Shown: positions 1 through 9,395, numbered from the stretch's first letter. The stretch is DNA of 64,000 bases from Candidatus Poribacteria bacterium (GCA_022825825.1 JAJDWA010000002.1:174723-238722); one strand, 5' to 3'. Notes: a model not told the origin generated them from the sequence alone. Made by a program: numbers and translations.

Positions 1-179
1 TCAACATCTCTTTTCCCTTCTGACACATAAATTACCAGTTTCAGTAATTCGTCAAAAAACTCAACAAGTTCGTCAGATTTTAGACTTTTTATCCAATTTA
101 GATGTTTGGAAGTTGTAAACGACTTAACAAACAACTGATCCTTCATTAGGTGTCCTACGACAAGTTTAGAATTTTTCAT
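1..179 (-). CDS. Hypothetical protein, N-terminal part only (runs off the left edge)
   Basis: A reading frame opens at an ATG (complement of 177-179) and stays open for 59 codons to the window edge. It begins MKNSKLVVGHLMKDQ and continues with a charged, Leu/Lys-rich stretch, probably helical. An AAGGA ribosome site lies 5-6 bases upstream and overlaps the stop of the sulfatase at 188, so the gene sits 8 bp downstream of that sulfatase and is probably translated from the same mRNA. I do not recognise the family, and only the N-terminus is visible, so no function is proposed. Confidence 0.55.
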   Translation of the reverse strand, partial: MKNSKLVVGHLMKDQLFVKSFTTSKHLNWIKSLKSDELVEFFDELLKLVIYVSEGKRDV

Positions 180-187
180 ATTTTCCT

Positions 188-1645
188 TCAATCCAAATAA
201 TCCATCTCTGGTAAAAGATTCCATCGGTACTGGTCAACAGGTTGTGTGCTGCGTGCCCATTGGCCAAGAACGCGTGTATCGGCACGTTTCGCTGCCATCT
301 GGGCAGCAATCTGATCGGGGTCCCATCCATCCAAAATCTTTTCCATCAACGCCATTAAGATGTCCCGACATGTTGGATCGTCTGATCGGTCATATAATTC
401 ATTTGGGTCTACCTTCAAGTTAAACAGTTGGGGCGGCTGTCCGTGATAGTAATTCAATTTCCAATCTTCATAGCGAACCATTCGATGATAGCATCCTTCA
501 TCGGTGCAATATTCCGAAAATGCAATGTTTTCCCACTCAGCATCTTCGTCTTGGAAAAGCGGTAGAACACTTCTTCCGCGAGAATTCGGCAAAGGTGATG
601 CACCAAGTGCGTCGATCATTGTGGCATTCAAATCAAGGGAACTGATAACACGATTACACCGCACATCTTCTGGCAAGTTGCCACGCCACGATAAAATAGC
701 GGGAACTTTCACAGAGTGTTCATAAAATGTCTGTTTCCACCAAAGCCCATGTTCACCTACTTGCTCACCGTGATCGGAACTATAAAGTATAATCGTGTTT
801 TGATCCAATGCGTTTTCTCTGAGTGCACTAAGAATCTGCCCTATCATTATATCCATCCGCGTAACCAATGCCCAATATGCTGTGCGTGCCCGAAGAATCT
901 CATCATCAGACACCTCAGTTATCCCACATTTTTCACGCCACCATCGGAAGTAGGGATGCAATTTGTCAGAAAAATGTTCAGGGTTTTGCGGCATCGTCAT
1001 TCGCCCTTCATAGAGTTGATAATCTTCTTGACGCGCAACAAAAGGTTGATGCGGTAACATAAACCCCACAGAAATTGAAAACGGTGCATCAAGCAGTCCT
1101 GCTCTTTTCTGAACACCGAGTCGATTCAGATAATCAACTGTTGCGGCAGTCACATCCTCATCGTGAACCTGATACGCACTTTGCCCTGGCCCAGATTTTT
1201 GTAGACTTACACGGGCTGGTCCCGCTGTTCCGGACAGCTCACCGTGATCAACACCGCCACCACCTGGATGGTTCGGACCGTGGTCCCCGACAAGACGTTC
1301 GGTATAACCGTGCAGCTGATCCGGTCCCAAAGCATGCATCCGTCCGACGAGAATAGGTTCATACCCAGCAGCACCCATCGCATGTGCAAAGGTCGGAATC
1401 CCAGAGTCAAGAATATGACTATTTGTCCACACGCTGTTTTCATAAGGAAACCGTCCGCTCAACATGGACATACGGGAAGGCACACAAATAGGTGACGGAC
1501 AGTAGGCATTTTCAAACACAATCCCTTCTGCAGCAAGTTGATCAAGGTTTGGGGTTTGTGCCAATTCATCACCATAACATCCCGTAACATAGGGATTGTG
1601 TTGATCTGAATGGATATATAGCAAATTGCGGTGCTGCGTGTGCAT
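188..1645 (-). CDS. Sulfatase (formylglycine-dependent, arylsulfatase type)
   Basis: Predicted sulfate-ester hydrolase of the alkaline phosphatase superfamily, 485 aa. The N-terminal metal motif SDQH is at residues 13-16. The Cys-type sulfatase signature C-V-P-S-R is at 54-58, where C54 would be converted to formylglycine by a separate maturase that is not in this window. SSDHGEQVGEHG near residue 290 supplies further metal ligands. ATG start with AGGAG about 6 bases upstream. No signal peptide is visible, so it is either cytoplasmic or exported by an unseen route. Its substrate cannot be read from the sequence; sulfated polysaccharide or a choline-sulfatase-like substrate are both possible. 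It is divergent from the aminotransferase at 2025. Confidence 0.93.
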   Translation of the reverse strand: MHTQHRNLLYIHSDQHNPYVTGCYGDELAQTPNLDQLAAEGIVFENAYCPSPICVPSRMSMLSGRFPYENSVWTNSHILDSGIPTFAHAMGAAGYEPILVGRMHALGPDQLHGYTERLVGDHGPNHPGGGGVDHGELSGTAGPARVSLQKSGPGQSAYQVHDEDVTAATVDYLNRLGVQKRAGLLDAPFSISVGFMLPHQPFVARQEDYQLYEGRMTMPQNPEHFSDKLHPYFRWWREKCGITEVSDDEILRARTAYWALVTRMDIMIGQILSALRENALDQNTIILYSSDHGEQVGEHGLWWKQTFYEHSVKVPAILSWRGNLPEDVRCNRVISSLDLNATMIDALGASPLPNSRGRSVLPLFQDEDAEWENIAFSEYCTDEGCYHRMVRYEDWKLNYYHGQPPQLFNLKVDPNELYDRSDDPTCRDILMALMEKILDGWDPDQIAAQMAAKRADTRVLGQWARSTQPVDQYRWNLLPEMDYLD

Positions 1646-1945
1646 GCTTTCTCCTTGTAAACAGTGCTGAATTCATTATACATAACATAAGATTATCGTC
1701 AAGAAAAAACATATCGCAAATACCCCTGGTCGTTTCCCTTTATCCTTGCGTGGGTTTTTAAGTTTTGCTAAAATACCTAACAAGTGGCAAGATTTTCTTC
1801 TTGTCATTATTCATCTCAAAATAGGTAGTTTTTAAAGTGAAGTCCAACAGATATGGTGTCCAAAATCACGCTATATCTGCTTTTCATAAATACTAACAAC
1901 TGTGATAAATATGCCCGAAAAACCTAAAACTAAATAACCTTGTCC

Positions 1946-1974
1946 TTGCAATAATTTCTATATTAGGGTAGACT
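1946..1974 (+). promoter_or_regulatory. Candidate promoter for the DegT-family gene, in the 1646-2024 divergent gap
   Basis: TTGCAA (1946-1951), a 17-bp spacer and TAGACT (1969-1974) lie about 50 bases before the start codon of the gene at 2025. A second AT-rich hexamer, TATGAT, follows at 1986-1991 without a good -35. The rest of the 379-bp divergent gap is AT-rich and contains a small dyad (CAGATAT...ATATCTG near 1850-1880) but no gene that I can see. Confidence 0.35.
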
Positions 1975-2024
1975 ATGGTTTACAATATGATAACAACCAA
2001 TTTTATATCCTGTCGGAGACTCAC

Positions 2025-3254
2025 ATGTCCAACCAGTTAGCAATTTCAGGCGGTCCGCCTGTCCGAAACACACAAACCCATCCGTGGCCTTCTTGGCCGA
2101 TACGGACATCTGCTGAATGGGAATCTAAGATTGAACCATTACTTCGTGGTGTCTATATGAGTGGTAACGAAGGTTCTGGTGGCGCAATGATACCGCGTTT
2201 TTGTGAGCAGTATGCCCAGTATTCTGGCACAAATTACGCCCTTTTTATGCCGCACGGGACAGATTCTATTAGTGCTGCTTTAGCCGGTGCGCTTGACCTT
2301 GACGGGTTCAGCGATGGTGGAGAAGTGATCGTACCGAATTATACGTTTGTGGCGACTGCAAGTGCCGTTTTAGAACGCAGATGTACCGTAGCATTTGTAG
2401 ACGTTTGCCCTGATACGTTTACGATTGATCCTGATGCAGTAGTGGCTGCGATTAGTCCTGAAACCCGTGCGATTCTTCCTGTACACCTCGGCGGACACCC
2501 TGCTAATATGGGTGCGTTGCAAGAGATTGCTCAACGGCATCAGCTCAAGATTATTGAAGATTGCGCGCAGGCACACGGGGCAGAATATCTTACAAAAAAG
2601 GTTGGGAGCCTTAGCGATGTTGGTGCCTTTAGTTTTCAAGCATCCAAAAATCTTACTTCTGGTGAAGGTGGCATGGTTACCACAAACGACAAAGATATTC
2701 ATGACCGGGTTTGTGCTTTCATGAATGTAGGGCGTGCGCCTGGCGGCGCAAGATGGGAGTATCCTCGACTCGGCTGGAACTACCGCCCTTCTGAATACCT
2801 TGCTGCGATATTGTCGGTGAGATTGGAACTTTTGAAGGAACAGACAGACATCAGGAATCGGAATGCTGCCTATCTTTCCAACGCTTTGGAAGCCATACCC
2901 GGCATTACACCGCCTAAACTTGCTACATGGGTTACAAAACACGGGTATCACCTTTATTGCATGAAGTATAACCCGGAGGGTTTCGGTGGAAAATCACAAC
3001 AGGAATTTGTCAATGCATTGTCAGCAGAAGGGATTCCGTGTTCTATTGGCTACCGTTCTCCGCTTTCGGAGGAACCCGGCATGGCACACGTCGCTGAGAA
3101 ATACCCACACCTGATAAGGTCATTATCATGTCCAAATGCTGAATCAGTTTGTGAACAGAGTGTATGGCTTTTCCAAAATCTTCTCCTCGGTTCTGAATCG
3201 GATATGAATCAGGTGGTCGATGCGATCTCTAAAATTCATTGGGCATGGAAATAG
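2025..3254 (+). CDS. DegT/DnrJ/EryC1/StrS family PLP-dependent aminotransferase
   Basis: Fold-type I, PLP-dependent sugar aminotransferase family, 409 aa, full length. The family landmarks are present: a cofactor-ring motif with D179 (EDCAQAHG, residues 178-185) and the Schiff-base lysine K208 within SFQASKNLTSGEGG. Members transfer an amino group to keto-sugars or inosose. The N-terminus (ISGGPPVR) resembles the branch often annotated as glutamine:scyllo-inosose or AHBA-synthase-like, but the substrate is not determinable here. GGAG ribosome site 6 bases before the ATG. It is divergent from a sulfatase and followed by a transposase relic, so it appears to be transcribed alone. Confidence 0.92.
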   Translation: MSNQLAISGGPPVRNTQTHPWPSWPIRTSAEWESKIEPLLRGVYMSGNEGSGGAMIPRFCEQYAQYSGTNYALFMPHGTDSISAALAGALDLDGFSDGGEVIVPNYTFVATASAVLERRCTVAFVDVCPDTFTIDPDAVVAAISPETRAILPVHLGGHPANMGALQEIAQRHQLKIIEDCAQAHGAEYLTKKVGSLSDVGAFSFQASKNLTSGEGGMVTTNDKDIHDRVCAFMNVGRAPGGARWEYPRLGWNYRPSEYLAAILSVRLELLKEQTDIRNRNAAYLSNALEAIPGITPPKLATWVTKHGYHLYCMKYNPEGFGGKSQQEFVNALSAEGIPCSIGYRSPLSEEPGMAHVAEKYPHLIRSLSCPNAESVCEQSVWLFQNLLLGSESDMNQVVDAISKIHWAWK

Positions 3255-3433
3255 TGTTCAGTCGAGTGCTAATAGATGTATATAGCCGTTTGAGTTTGAT
3301 GCGTGCGTTGTCTGTATTAAACCGCCAACTGCTATATGCTTAGGCTATAGTGAAACTGAAGTTTTTCGGCAATACACATGGCTTGATGTGGTTTTCTCAG
3401 CTAATAGTCGAAGCGTCCGTCTTAAGGTTCGTT

Positions 3434-3720
3434 TTAGCCGTTATGAGCAAACTTTTGGTTTGATGTGTCAGACCGCTTTTTAGGACACAGTGCAGCTGTG
3501 AGCCCATCAAGGACAAAGGTTGGACGGGTTCTCTCAATGGTAGGTGTTGAGACTTCAACAGTTTCTTTTCTTTGCTTATCGGCGTAGGTAGGCCCAAACT
3601 CGCCTGCGTCGGCTTTCAACAAGATTCTGACACACGTCAGTTTGCGTGCTGATTCGGTGTCAGAAGAGATCAAATCAATGAGATAATCTCATTGACACTT
3701 TTCAGATTTACTATCAAACA
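3434..3720 (-). pseudogene. Relic of an IS630-type transposase N-terminus
   Basis: Read on the minus strand, this stretch encodes a degraded helix-turn-helix segment. Pieces such as SARKLTCVRILLKADAG, then TPTIERTRPTFVLDGLTAAL, match the usual IS630-family order (ARKLTRARILLKAD, TVERVRKRFVEEGLEAAL). The frame is open back to about 3720 without a convincing start codon, and it ends at a stop near 3434 before any DDE catalytic domain. I found no clear terminal repeats. The remainder of the 3255-3761 gap holds no recognisable gene. The relic is old, and its 5' end lies just before the next gene. Confidence 0.6.
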
Positions 3721-3761
3721 ATTGTTGACACAGCAATAGTTGCTGGATGAGGAGAAGATGG

Positions 3762-5126
3762 ATGGGACCGAATATGCAACACTCAGGGCATCTCTATAAA
3801 AGAATTCCGATTCCAGAGACATTTCTCAATGAAACGGCAGGGCGCTCGTGGGGTGGTGATATCCGCATTGGTGATTTGACAGGCAATGGCACCGTCGATT
3901 TTCTGGTTTACAAGTCACTTGGTGGTATTCACCCATGTTACCTCGGGGCGTTTACATTGGAAGGTGAACCGCTCTGGTCTTTAGGGGATAAACATCTGGA
4001 AATCAGAGATGCAGATGCGGAGGATAATATCCTAACAACACTATCACCTGATCGCCCAGGGCCCGTTGCAATTTACGATATTGATGCAGATGGACAAGCA
4101 GAGGTTATCTGCTTTTGGATAGATTCGGATGTTACACAAGCGAGTAAATGGAATTTGTCCGCAATTCGTCTGATGATTTTAGATGGGGCCACGGGTGCTA
4201 TTAAACATTCTGTCGTGTCTGAAGCACTTCAGCAGTGCGATGCGGACGCAGATGGTGAACGTCATATCCCCAATTATGTTCATCAACGGTTGATGATTGC
4301 CAATTTCAGTGGAAATCCGCGACCGCAAGATTTTGTGGTTAAGATTGGCGTTAATGTACTTGCCTTTAACCATAAACTTGAACTGCTTTGGCAGCATACT
4401 GATAGGTGGTTTCGGTATCCAAAGCATTCCGCATACATCCCCGCAGTTGGAGACTTTAACGATGATGGTCTTGATGAAGTTAACGGAGGCAACTTTGGGC
4501 TTGCTGCTAATGGGACAGTTCTATGGGATAAATACCTTGGGGAAAATATCGACTCAGTTTTAGTTGAGGAGTGGGATGGTGAAATGCGGGCTATCCTCTC
4601 AGGTGGTGGGCAAGTTGTTGACGCCGAAGGTAATCCTGTGTTCTCACTCGGCTTTGACGTTGTGCCGCATGGACAAGAGGTCCGATATGGAAACTTGTTG
4701 TCAGATACGTCTCCGAACTTAGTCATCCGTTATAACGGGCACCATCCTGATTTGATAGTCGTGAATAACAGCGGACAGATTCGGAGCAGATTCCGCGTTG
4801 ATGAAACACCGAATAATACAGGATTAGAGGTTATCCGATGGTACGGTTTAGACAACCCTGAATTGATTTACAGCCCCGCTGCACTCTACGATGGGAAGGG
4901 AAACAAAGTGATAACTTTTCCAGACCTGCCACCACCGACTGGTGGTAAAATGGGATGGTATCACTGCTTTCCAGCAGATGTCTGCGGCGATGCGCGTGAA
5001 GAAGTTATCCTCTACGACCCTTATAGCGATGCTGTTTATATATATACTCCCCATCCTTTTCATCCTGACCGATATGAGGGGTATCAACACACTGCACGGC
5101 AGTGCAATGCAAGGTTAATAGATTAA
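3762..5126 (+). CDS. FG-GAP/VCBS-like repeat protein, possible propeller
   Basis: A protein of about 454 aa with repeated Asp/Gly-rich calcium-loop-like segments: DLTGNGTVDF near residue 45, DIDADGQAEV near 115, DFNDDGLDEV near 235 and DVCGDAREEV near 415. This pattern is typical of FG-GAP/VCBS beta-propellers and of rhamnogalacturonan-lyase-like propellers, but I see no specific catalytic signature. I chose the ATG at 3762 because GGAG (3751-3754) sits 7 bases before it; an in-frame ATG at 3747 would add five residues. No signal peptide is evident. The gene ends 3 bp before the sulfatase-superfamily gene at 5130, so the two probably form an operon acting on the same glycan-type substrate (inference). 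Confidence 0.75.
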   Translation: MGPNMQHSGHLYKRIPIPETFLNETAGRSWGGDIRIGDLTGNGTVDFLVYKSLGGIHPCYLGAFTLEGEPLWSLGDKHLEIRDADAEDNILTTLSPDRPGPVAIYDIDADGQAEVICFWIDSDVTQASKWNLSAIRLMILDGATGAIKHSVVSEALQQCDADADGERHIPNYVHQRLMIANFSGNPRPQDFVVKIGVNVLAFNHKLELLWQHTDRWFRYPKHSAYIPAVGDFNDDGLDEVNGGNFGLAANGTVLWDKYLGENIDSVLVEEWDGEMRAILSGGGQVVDAEGNPVFSLGFDVVPHGQEVRYGNLLSDTSPNLVIRYNGHHPDLIVVNNSGQIRSRFRVDETPNNTGLEVIRWYGLDNPELIYSPAALYDGKGNKVITFPDLPPPTGGKMGWYHCFPADVCGDAREEVILYDPYSDAVYIYTPHPFHPDRYEGYQHTARQCNARLID

Positions 5127-5129
5127 AAT

Positions 5130-6395
5130 ATGGAAACCAAGTCTGTCAATAAATTTCTACTCATTTCAATTGATTGTTGGCGGTATGACGCGCTCAGCCG
5201 TACTAACTCTCTCTTCAATACACCGAAGTTTGACCTACTGACCAAGGATTTTTCGCTTGCGGAGAAGTTTTTTGTAGCTGCCCCCGCAACGCGTCCTTCT
5301 CATACCTCATACTTTACAGGGCTTTATCCGTTTGAACATGGCGTTTATGGGCAAACCTACCTCAAGATGTTTGAGGGTATCCCGAACCTATTTCAGTTGT
5401 TTGCTGATGCGGGGTATCACATGACAGGGCGTTCAGAACGCGCGGAGGTGTTTCGCTTCCTTGATTATGAAGCGTTTATCACACCTATAGACCCGAACGC
5501 TAAAGCACAGCAACTCGGTTCGCTTGAAGACCTGATGCATCATCTCAAACAACCTTCGGAGACACCGCAATTCTGCTTTCTACATTTTTGGTATACACAC
5601 GGTGGATACGGCATGAGTGGCATTCCGGGCGCACCGAGTCTCGGATCCCTTGTCCAACAGGGTAGAACAGATGAAGCGTTACGTTTCTATTATGCAGCTG
5701 CTACGCACATACTTGAGTTTAAATTGGTTGAAATTCTGAAACAACTTGACTTGCCAGAGTGGGCAATATTCATCTTTGGGGACCACGGTGAGGGAATTTG
5801 CGATGAAATAATTGATCACGGTAGCACACTTAATCAAAACGTGTTACACGTGCCACTGTTAGCACATATCCCTGGCGTAGAAGGGTTAGCGTTTCCAAAC
5901 GCACCGATTTCGGCTATTGACCTATTCCCAACAATCATAAACCTTGCTGGTATTGAAACGGACTATCAGGGCTATGGGCAAGATTTACTATCCTCATCCG
6001 AAATTGATGACAACCGCTTGGTATTATCGGAGTTAGATAGTCTTTACGGCATCGGTTTTCTCAGTCAGAAGAACTTGGAGATGTCGCATCATCGGGTGAC
6101 TTCGCGGACGACGGTTGACAACGAAGAGATTAGCAGGTACTCGGAAGGGGTACGTCTCTGGTCGCTAACGGATGGTGAATACCTTTACCGTGAAGATGAA
6201 CAGACAGGTGAATATGTCTATCGGCACATTATGAGCAGTGAGGACAGGACTTGCGAAGACTCTGAACGATTCCGTGATGCTTATGACGAGATTTTGATGA
6301 ATTCTAATTACCAGCACTTACAAGCACAAGTCTCTACCCCTGAGGAGAAAAAGATTTTGGAAGGTAGGTTACGGAATTTGGGATATATTGAGTAA
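5130..6395 (+). CDS. Sulfatase-like hydrolase of the alkaline phosphatase superfamily (Thr at the nucleophile site)
   Basis: 421 aa. The metal-binding N-terminus LISIDCWRYD (D15) and the late GDHGEGICDE motif near residue 220 place it in the sulfatase/alkaline phosphatase superfamily. Where Cys-type sulfatases have C-x-P-S-R, this protein has T54-R-P-S-H58 followed by TSYFTGLYP. It therefore cannot form formylglycine and more likely uses Thr as nucleophile, as phosphodiesterase or phosphatase relatives do. The sulfatase name is structural only. The gene lies 3 bp after the FG-GAP-like gene. The C-terminal third is acidic and lacks recognisable motifs. Confidence 0.85.
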   Translation: METKSVNKFLLISIDCWRYDALSRTNSLFNTPKFDLLTKDFSLAEKFFVAAPATRPSHTSYFTGLYPFEHGVYGQTYLKMFEGIPNLFQLFADAGYHMTGRSERAEVFRFLDYEAFITPIDPNAKAQQLGSLEDLMHHLKQPSETPQFCFLHFWYTHGGYGMSGIPGAPSLGSLVQQGRTDEALRFYYAAATHILEFKLVEILKQLDLPEWAIFIFGDHGEGICDEIIDHGSTLNQNVLHVPLLAHIPGVEGLAFPNAPISAIDLFPTIINLAGIETDYQGYGQDLLSSSEIDDNRLVLSELDSLYGIGFLSQKNLEMSHHRVTSRTTVDNEEISRYSEGVRLWSLTDGEYLYREDEQTGEYVYRHIMSSEDRTCEDSERFRDAYDEILMNSNYQHLQAQVSTPEEKKILEGRLRNLGYIE

Positions 6396-6415
6396 TTTCA
6401 ATCGCCTTCCAGTAG

Positions 6416-6832
6416 TCAAGAAGTGAGCAGCGGTTTGTCTAATACTACCCAAGCTCGTGCATCTTTTTTCGGGAATGGAAAAGGGTTTTTATAGGCAATC
6501 ACATTGTCAACGTGAATGAGTGTCGCATACTTTGAGGCGGCCCATTTTTCCCAAAACTCTTGAAATTGCGAGTCGACAAAAATATCACGATGATAACGCC
6601 TATTAATTTCGTTTAGCATTTCGGGTGTCAAGTCCGTATAGGTTTCCACTTTGGAGGCAATGAATTGCCCTTTGACGGGTCCTCCACTTTCCTTCAGGTA
6701 AACGATATCACCAATATCAATTTTGGCATAGGGGGCACATCGGATTTTGGTAAATCGGCTTTCTATAGTTTTCTTGCCATCTAAGATAAGTTCAAGCCAA
6801 GGTTGCGTAAGAATTGCAAGATGGTATTGCAT
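6416..6832 (-). CDS. ASCH-domain-like protein
   Basis: 138 aa. The N-terminal part reads LTQPWLELILDGKKTIESR, the conserved opening of ASCH/PUA-like domains, followed by GDIVYLKESGGPVKGQF with the domain's central Gly-rich strand. The ASCH fold is predicted to bind RNA, and some members are amidases acting on modified nucleosides. It is convergent with the hydrolase ending at 6395, with no terminator-like hairpin in the 20-bp gap. It is probably a monocistronic gene. Confidence 0.8.
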   Translation of the reverse strand: MQYHLAILTQPWLELILDGKKTIESRFTKIRCAPYAKIDIGDIVYLKESGGPVKGQFIASKVETYTDLTPEMLNEINRRYHRDIFVDSQFQEFWEKWAASKYATLIHVDNVIAYKNPFPFPKKDARAWVVLDKPLLTS

Positions 6833-6911
6833 TACTATGTTTCCTTGGATGTTATCTATTATTAAATGAATTGAAAACTTTCAATGGGCCCCGTAACTAA
6901 GGAGAAAGATT

Positions 6912-7424
6912 ATGGATAAATATACTTTTGAAGATCTTCATGAGGACATCTATATACTTGAGGCGGTTGGTTTGAAAATGATTGCTTATGCAGATGGAGT
7001 CTTAAGAGCTGCGGCTGTAGAAATTGAGTCGCGCCTTGCGTATTCCGTTTCAGCAGCACAGATAATTTATGTATCAGAAAAGACTGCATTCCTTGAGTTG
7101 TATCCCGATCCGAAACAAGTTTCAGTTTTCCGCATGCTGTTAGCACATGGCACTTTATGTGAAATTCGTTTATTAGCTTCCAATTTGCAACAAGAATTAC
7201 GAGACCACTGGGAAAACTTTTATTTTCGACAAGATGATACCAAAAACTTGGAAGCAGATCAACTCAAGTACGGGAGAATATTGATGAATTGTAGCAACAC
7301 CGCGTTTGAAACGATGGATATGAAATTAATCCCTGAACCTGGCAAAGAAAGCAAATATTGGGATAGGATGGTAGAGGTAGCAGATGCCCTAAAAGGCACT
7401 AATGTAGCTCAACATCTATTTTGA
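6912..7424 (+). CDS. Hypothetical protein, 170 aa
   Basis: Supported as a real gene by an AAGGAG ribosome site 7-8 bases before the ATG and by an uninterrupted soluble protein sequence. It appears mainly alpha-helical with two Trp/Phe-rich patches (HWENFYFRQDD near residue 103, SKYWDRMVE near 148). There is no signal peptide or membrane segment. I do not recognise a family. It sits alone between two minus-strand genes. Confidence 0.6.
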   Translation: MDKYTFEDLHEDIYILEAVGLKMIAYADGVLRAAAVEIESRLAYSVSAAQIIYVSEKTAFLELYPDPKQVSVFRMLLAHGTLCEIRLLASNLQQELRDHWENFYFRQDDTKNLEADQLKYGRILMNCSNTAFETMDMKLIPEPGKESKYWDRMVEVADALKGTNVAQHLF

Positions 7425-7473
7425 TAAATTTATGGTAAATTCCACAGATCAGAAACATAAACAATTAACCTAT

Positions 7474-7959
7474 TCAGATTTCATATATTGTTGCCTCAAG
7501 TGTCTCCAATTCCACAACGGCAACCGTCGCTTTTCCCGTCGTCCAACCGCCTGTCTCCCCTGGATTAAGCAATAGAGATTTATCCTTTTGGATGTCTATC
7601 TTATGCGTGTGTCCATAGACTACGATGTCGTAATCCCCACTCTTTGCTATTGGAATAGCAAGTTCAGGATAGTGCATTACTGCAATGGTTCTGCCACCGA
7701 GTGATGCGCTGGCAAGGTTCGGATGCACCTCACCACCGATGGCTTCAAACTTTTTCGCAAGGACAATACGTTCACCATCATTGTTTCCAAACACACCGAC
7801 AACACGGCAGTTCAAATCGGCTAACGGATCAATCGCAAACGGAGCGATGAAATCGCCTGCATGCACAACGAGGTCTACACCGATTTCGTTGAAAAGTGAG
7901 ACAGCGCGTTTGACATTCGGAATGTTGTCGTGGCTGTCGGACATAACACCAAGTTTCAT
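7474..7959 (-). CDS. YfcE/MJ0936-type metallophosphoesterase
   Basis: 161 aa, the normal length for this small calcineurin-like phosphodiesterase family. All metal motifs are present: D-x-H at SDSHDN (7-12), GD at HAGDFIAP, GNND near residue 58, MHYPE near 95 and GHTHK near 116. A final NPGE is typical of the family. It would hydrolyse phosphodiester or phosphomonoester bonds in the cytoplasm; the physiological substrate is unknown. It lies 17 bp downstream of the sulfite-oxidase-like gene and may share its transcript. Confidence 0.92.
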   Translation of the reverse strand: MKLGVMSDSHDNIPNVKRAVSLFNEIGVDLVVHAGDFIAPFAIDPLADLNCRVVGVFGNNDGERIVLAKKFEAIGGEVHPNLASASLGGRTIAVMHYPELAIPIAKSGDYDIVVYGHTHKIDIQKDKSLLLNPGETGGWTTGKATVAVVELETLEATIYEI

Positions 7960-7976
7960 TGCTAAATCCTTTCTAT

Positions 7977-9272
7977 TTATGCGGTTACTGAAACAGGCAC
8001 TCTATGAATAACATTTCCGAGATACCCTTTGGGATTCCACGGTTGGCTAAAAGGCTGCGCGTTGCCCTTATCGTCAAAAGCGCGTGCCCATATTTCATAA
8101 TAGCCTCTGTTTGCAAAAGTCAATTCGGTTTCCCAATGGGTCCAAGCATATCTATTTGATGGTGGGATCAACATGGTTTCTTGCCATTGAATACCGAAAT
8201 CTGTTGAGACAAGGACGCTATTGATATAGTTTTCACCTGCCCATGCATGCCCTCGGGCCTTTATAGGCATGCCTTTGCTAAATTGCAGATGAGATTCAGG
8301 TTGCGTAATAAGCGATTTAACCTGCAATGAGGTTGCGATACGCATATCCTCTGCTGGTGCTTTATCTCCCGGTTCCACAGGATATGCAGGAATGCGGTAG
8401 GAATATCCGCTCATTTTTTCTGAGTCGTGAACCTGATCTCTCACCCAGATGCGGCTAAGCCATTTCTGCATAGAGCTACCGATCCATCCGGGCACAATCA
8501 ATCTCGCGGGAAAACCGTGTGCTGCAGGTAAAACCTCTCCGTTCATTTTAAGTGCAATGAGTGTGTGTTCATTCATCGCCTTCTCAATTGGAATACCTCG
8601 TGAAAATTGCTCACTGCCGTCAGAGGGAAGATCGTCGCCGTAGTTTCCAGTATAGACAGCACTCGGTTTTAAACCTGCTGCTTGTAGGACGTCGCGTAAG
8701 CGAACGCCTGTCCATTCACTACAGGCGACAGCACCGCGTCGCCACGGCGTGCCATCAACCTTTGGCACAAACAGACTTCTGCCGTTTCCTGCACATTCTA
8801 AAACTACCTGCATAGTAACCTGCGGAAAACGAAGCAAATCCTCCATTGACAAGGCAAGTTCTTTATGTACTTCGCCATCTATGACCAATTTCCACCCATG
8901 TAGATCGTTTTTAATCGCTCGTTCTGGGATGCCGCTGTTACTGCGGACGAAATGTCGTGCCGTGGGCGTAACATCGTCATTGAGGAGGTGCGGCGGCAAT
9001 TCACCATTGAATGGAGTTTCCGAATGGACAAGCATATCCGGCTTTGGGAGTCCTGCTGCTTGCAAGTCTTCCAAGACAACGGGCATGAGTCCTCTATCCA
9101 ACAAGCCTCGGTTGACAGCTTCACAGCCTGCGCCAAACATGCCCAAACTTGCAAGTAACGCGCCCTTACCTATCTTGGCAAGGAAATCCCGCCTTGAATT
9201 AGGAATATTTTCCTGCCAATCTGTAAATTTGGGTTTATGCGCTATTTTCTGCATGATTGCGGTTCTATTCAC
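7977..9272 (-). CDS. Tat-exported molybdopterin oxidoreductase, sulfite-oxidase-like
   Basis: 431 aa. A twin-arginine signal, SRRDFLAKIGKG (26-37), precedes a hydrophobic stretch, indicating folded export. The oxidoreductase molybdopterin domain contains VVLECAGNGRS with C160 as the predicted Mo-ligating cysteine, then a C-terminal Mo-co dimerisation-like Ig domain (SVLVSTDFGIQWQ, WTHWETELTF). Family members oxidise sulfite or act as sulfoxide/nitrate reductases, so the substrate is open. The first codon of the frame is a GTG at 9272; an ATG at 9254 would also retain the signal, and neither has a good ribosome site. The MobA-like gene at 51596 makes a cofactor form that this family normally does not need. 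Confidence 0.88.
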   Translation of the reverse strand: MNRTAIMQKIAHKPKFTDWQENIPNSRRDFLAKIGKGALLASLGMFGAGCEAVNRGLLDRGLMPVVLEDLQAAGLPKPDMLVHSETPFNGELPPHLLNDDVTPTARHFVRSNSGIPERAIKNDLHGWKLVIDGEVHKELALSMEDLLRFPQVTMQVVLECAGNGRSLFVPKVDGTPWRRGAVACSEWTGVRLRDVLQAAGLKPSAVYTGNYGDDLPSDGSEQFSRGIPIEKAMNEHTLIALKMNGEVLPAAHGFPARLIVPGWIGSSMQKWLSRIWVRDQVHDSEKMSGYSYRIPAYPVEPGDKAPAEDMRIATSLQVKSLITQPESHLQFSKGMPIKARGHAWAGENYINSVLVSTDFGIQWQETMLIPPSNRYAWTHWETELTFANRGYYEIWARAFDDKGNAQPFSQPWNPKGYLGNVIHRVPVSVTA

Positions 9273-9336
9273 AACAGGACTTACGCAGTTTGAGCAGAGA
9301 AAGGGACATTTTATTTAAAAAGTCCGGTCTTTTTTA

Positions 9337-9395
9337 CCCCTAAATCCCCTTATCAAAAGGAACTTTAAGGGGAAATGCGTCTGCCCTGTCTTACC
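9337..9395. repeat. Copy of a dispersed CCCCTTATCAA / AATGCGTCYG repeat
   Basis: The segment CCCCTTATCAAAAGGAACTT followed by AAGGGGAAATGCGTCTGCCCTG matches the same core at 33825-33905 and 47093-47141. All three copies are intergenic and contain the CCCTTATCAA tract followed by AATGC(A/G)TC(C/T). It lies between the sulfite-oxidase-like and Rpn-like genes. No coding potential is seen. Confidence 0.5.

Noticed and set aside
188..1645. Plus-strand genes inside the first sulfatase
   Set aside because: Several short opposite-strand frames exist, but they lack ribosome sites and read as the complement of a clear sulfatase.
3397..3597. 66-aa minus-strand reading frame
   Set aside because: It overlaps the IS630 relic in another frame and carries no transposase motif beyond it; it is treated as part of the relic.
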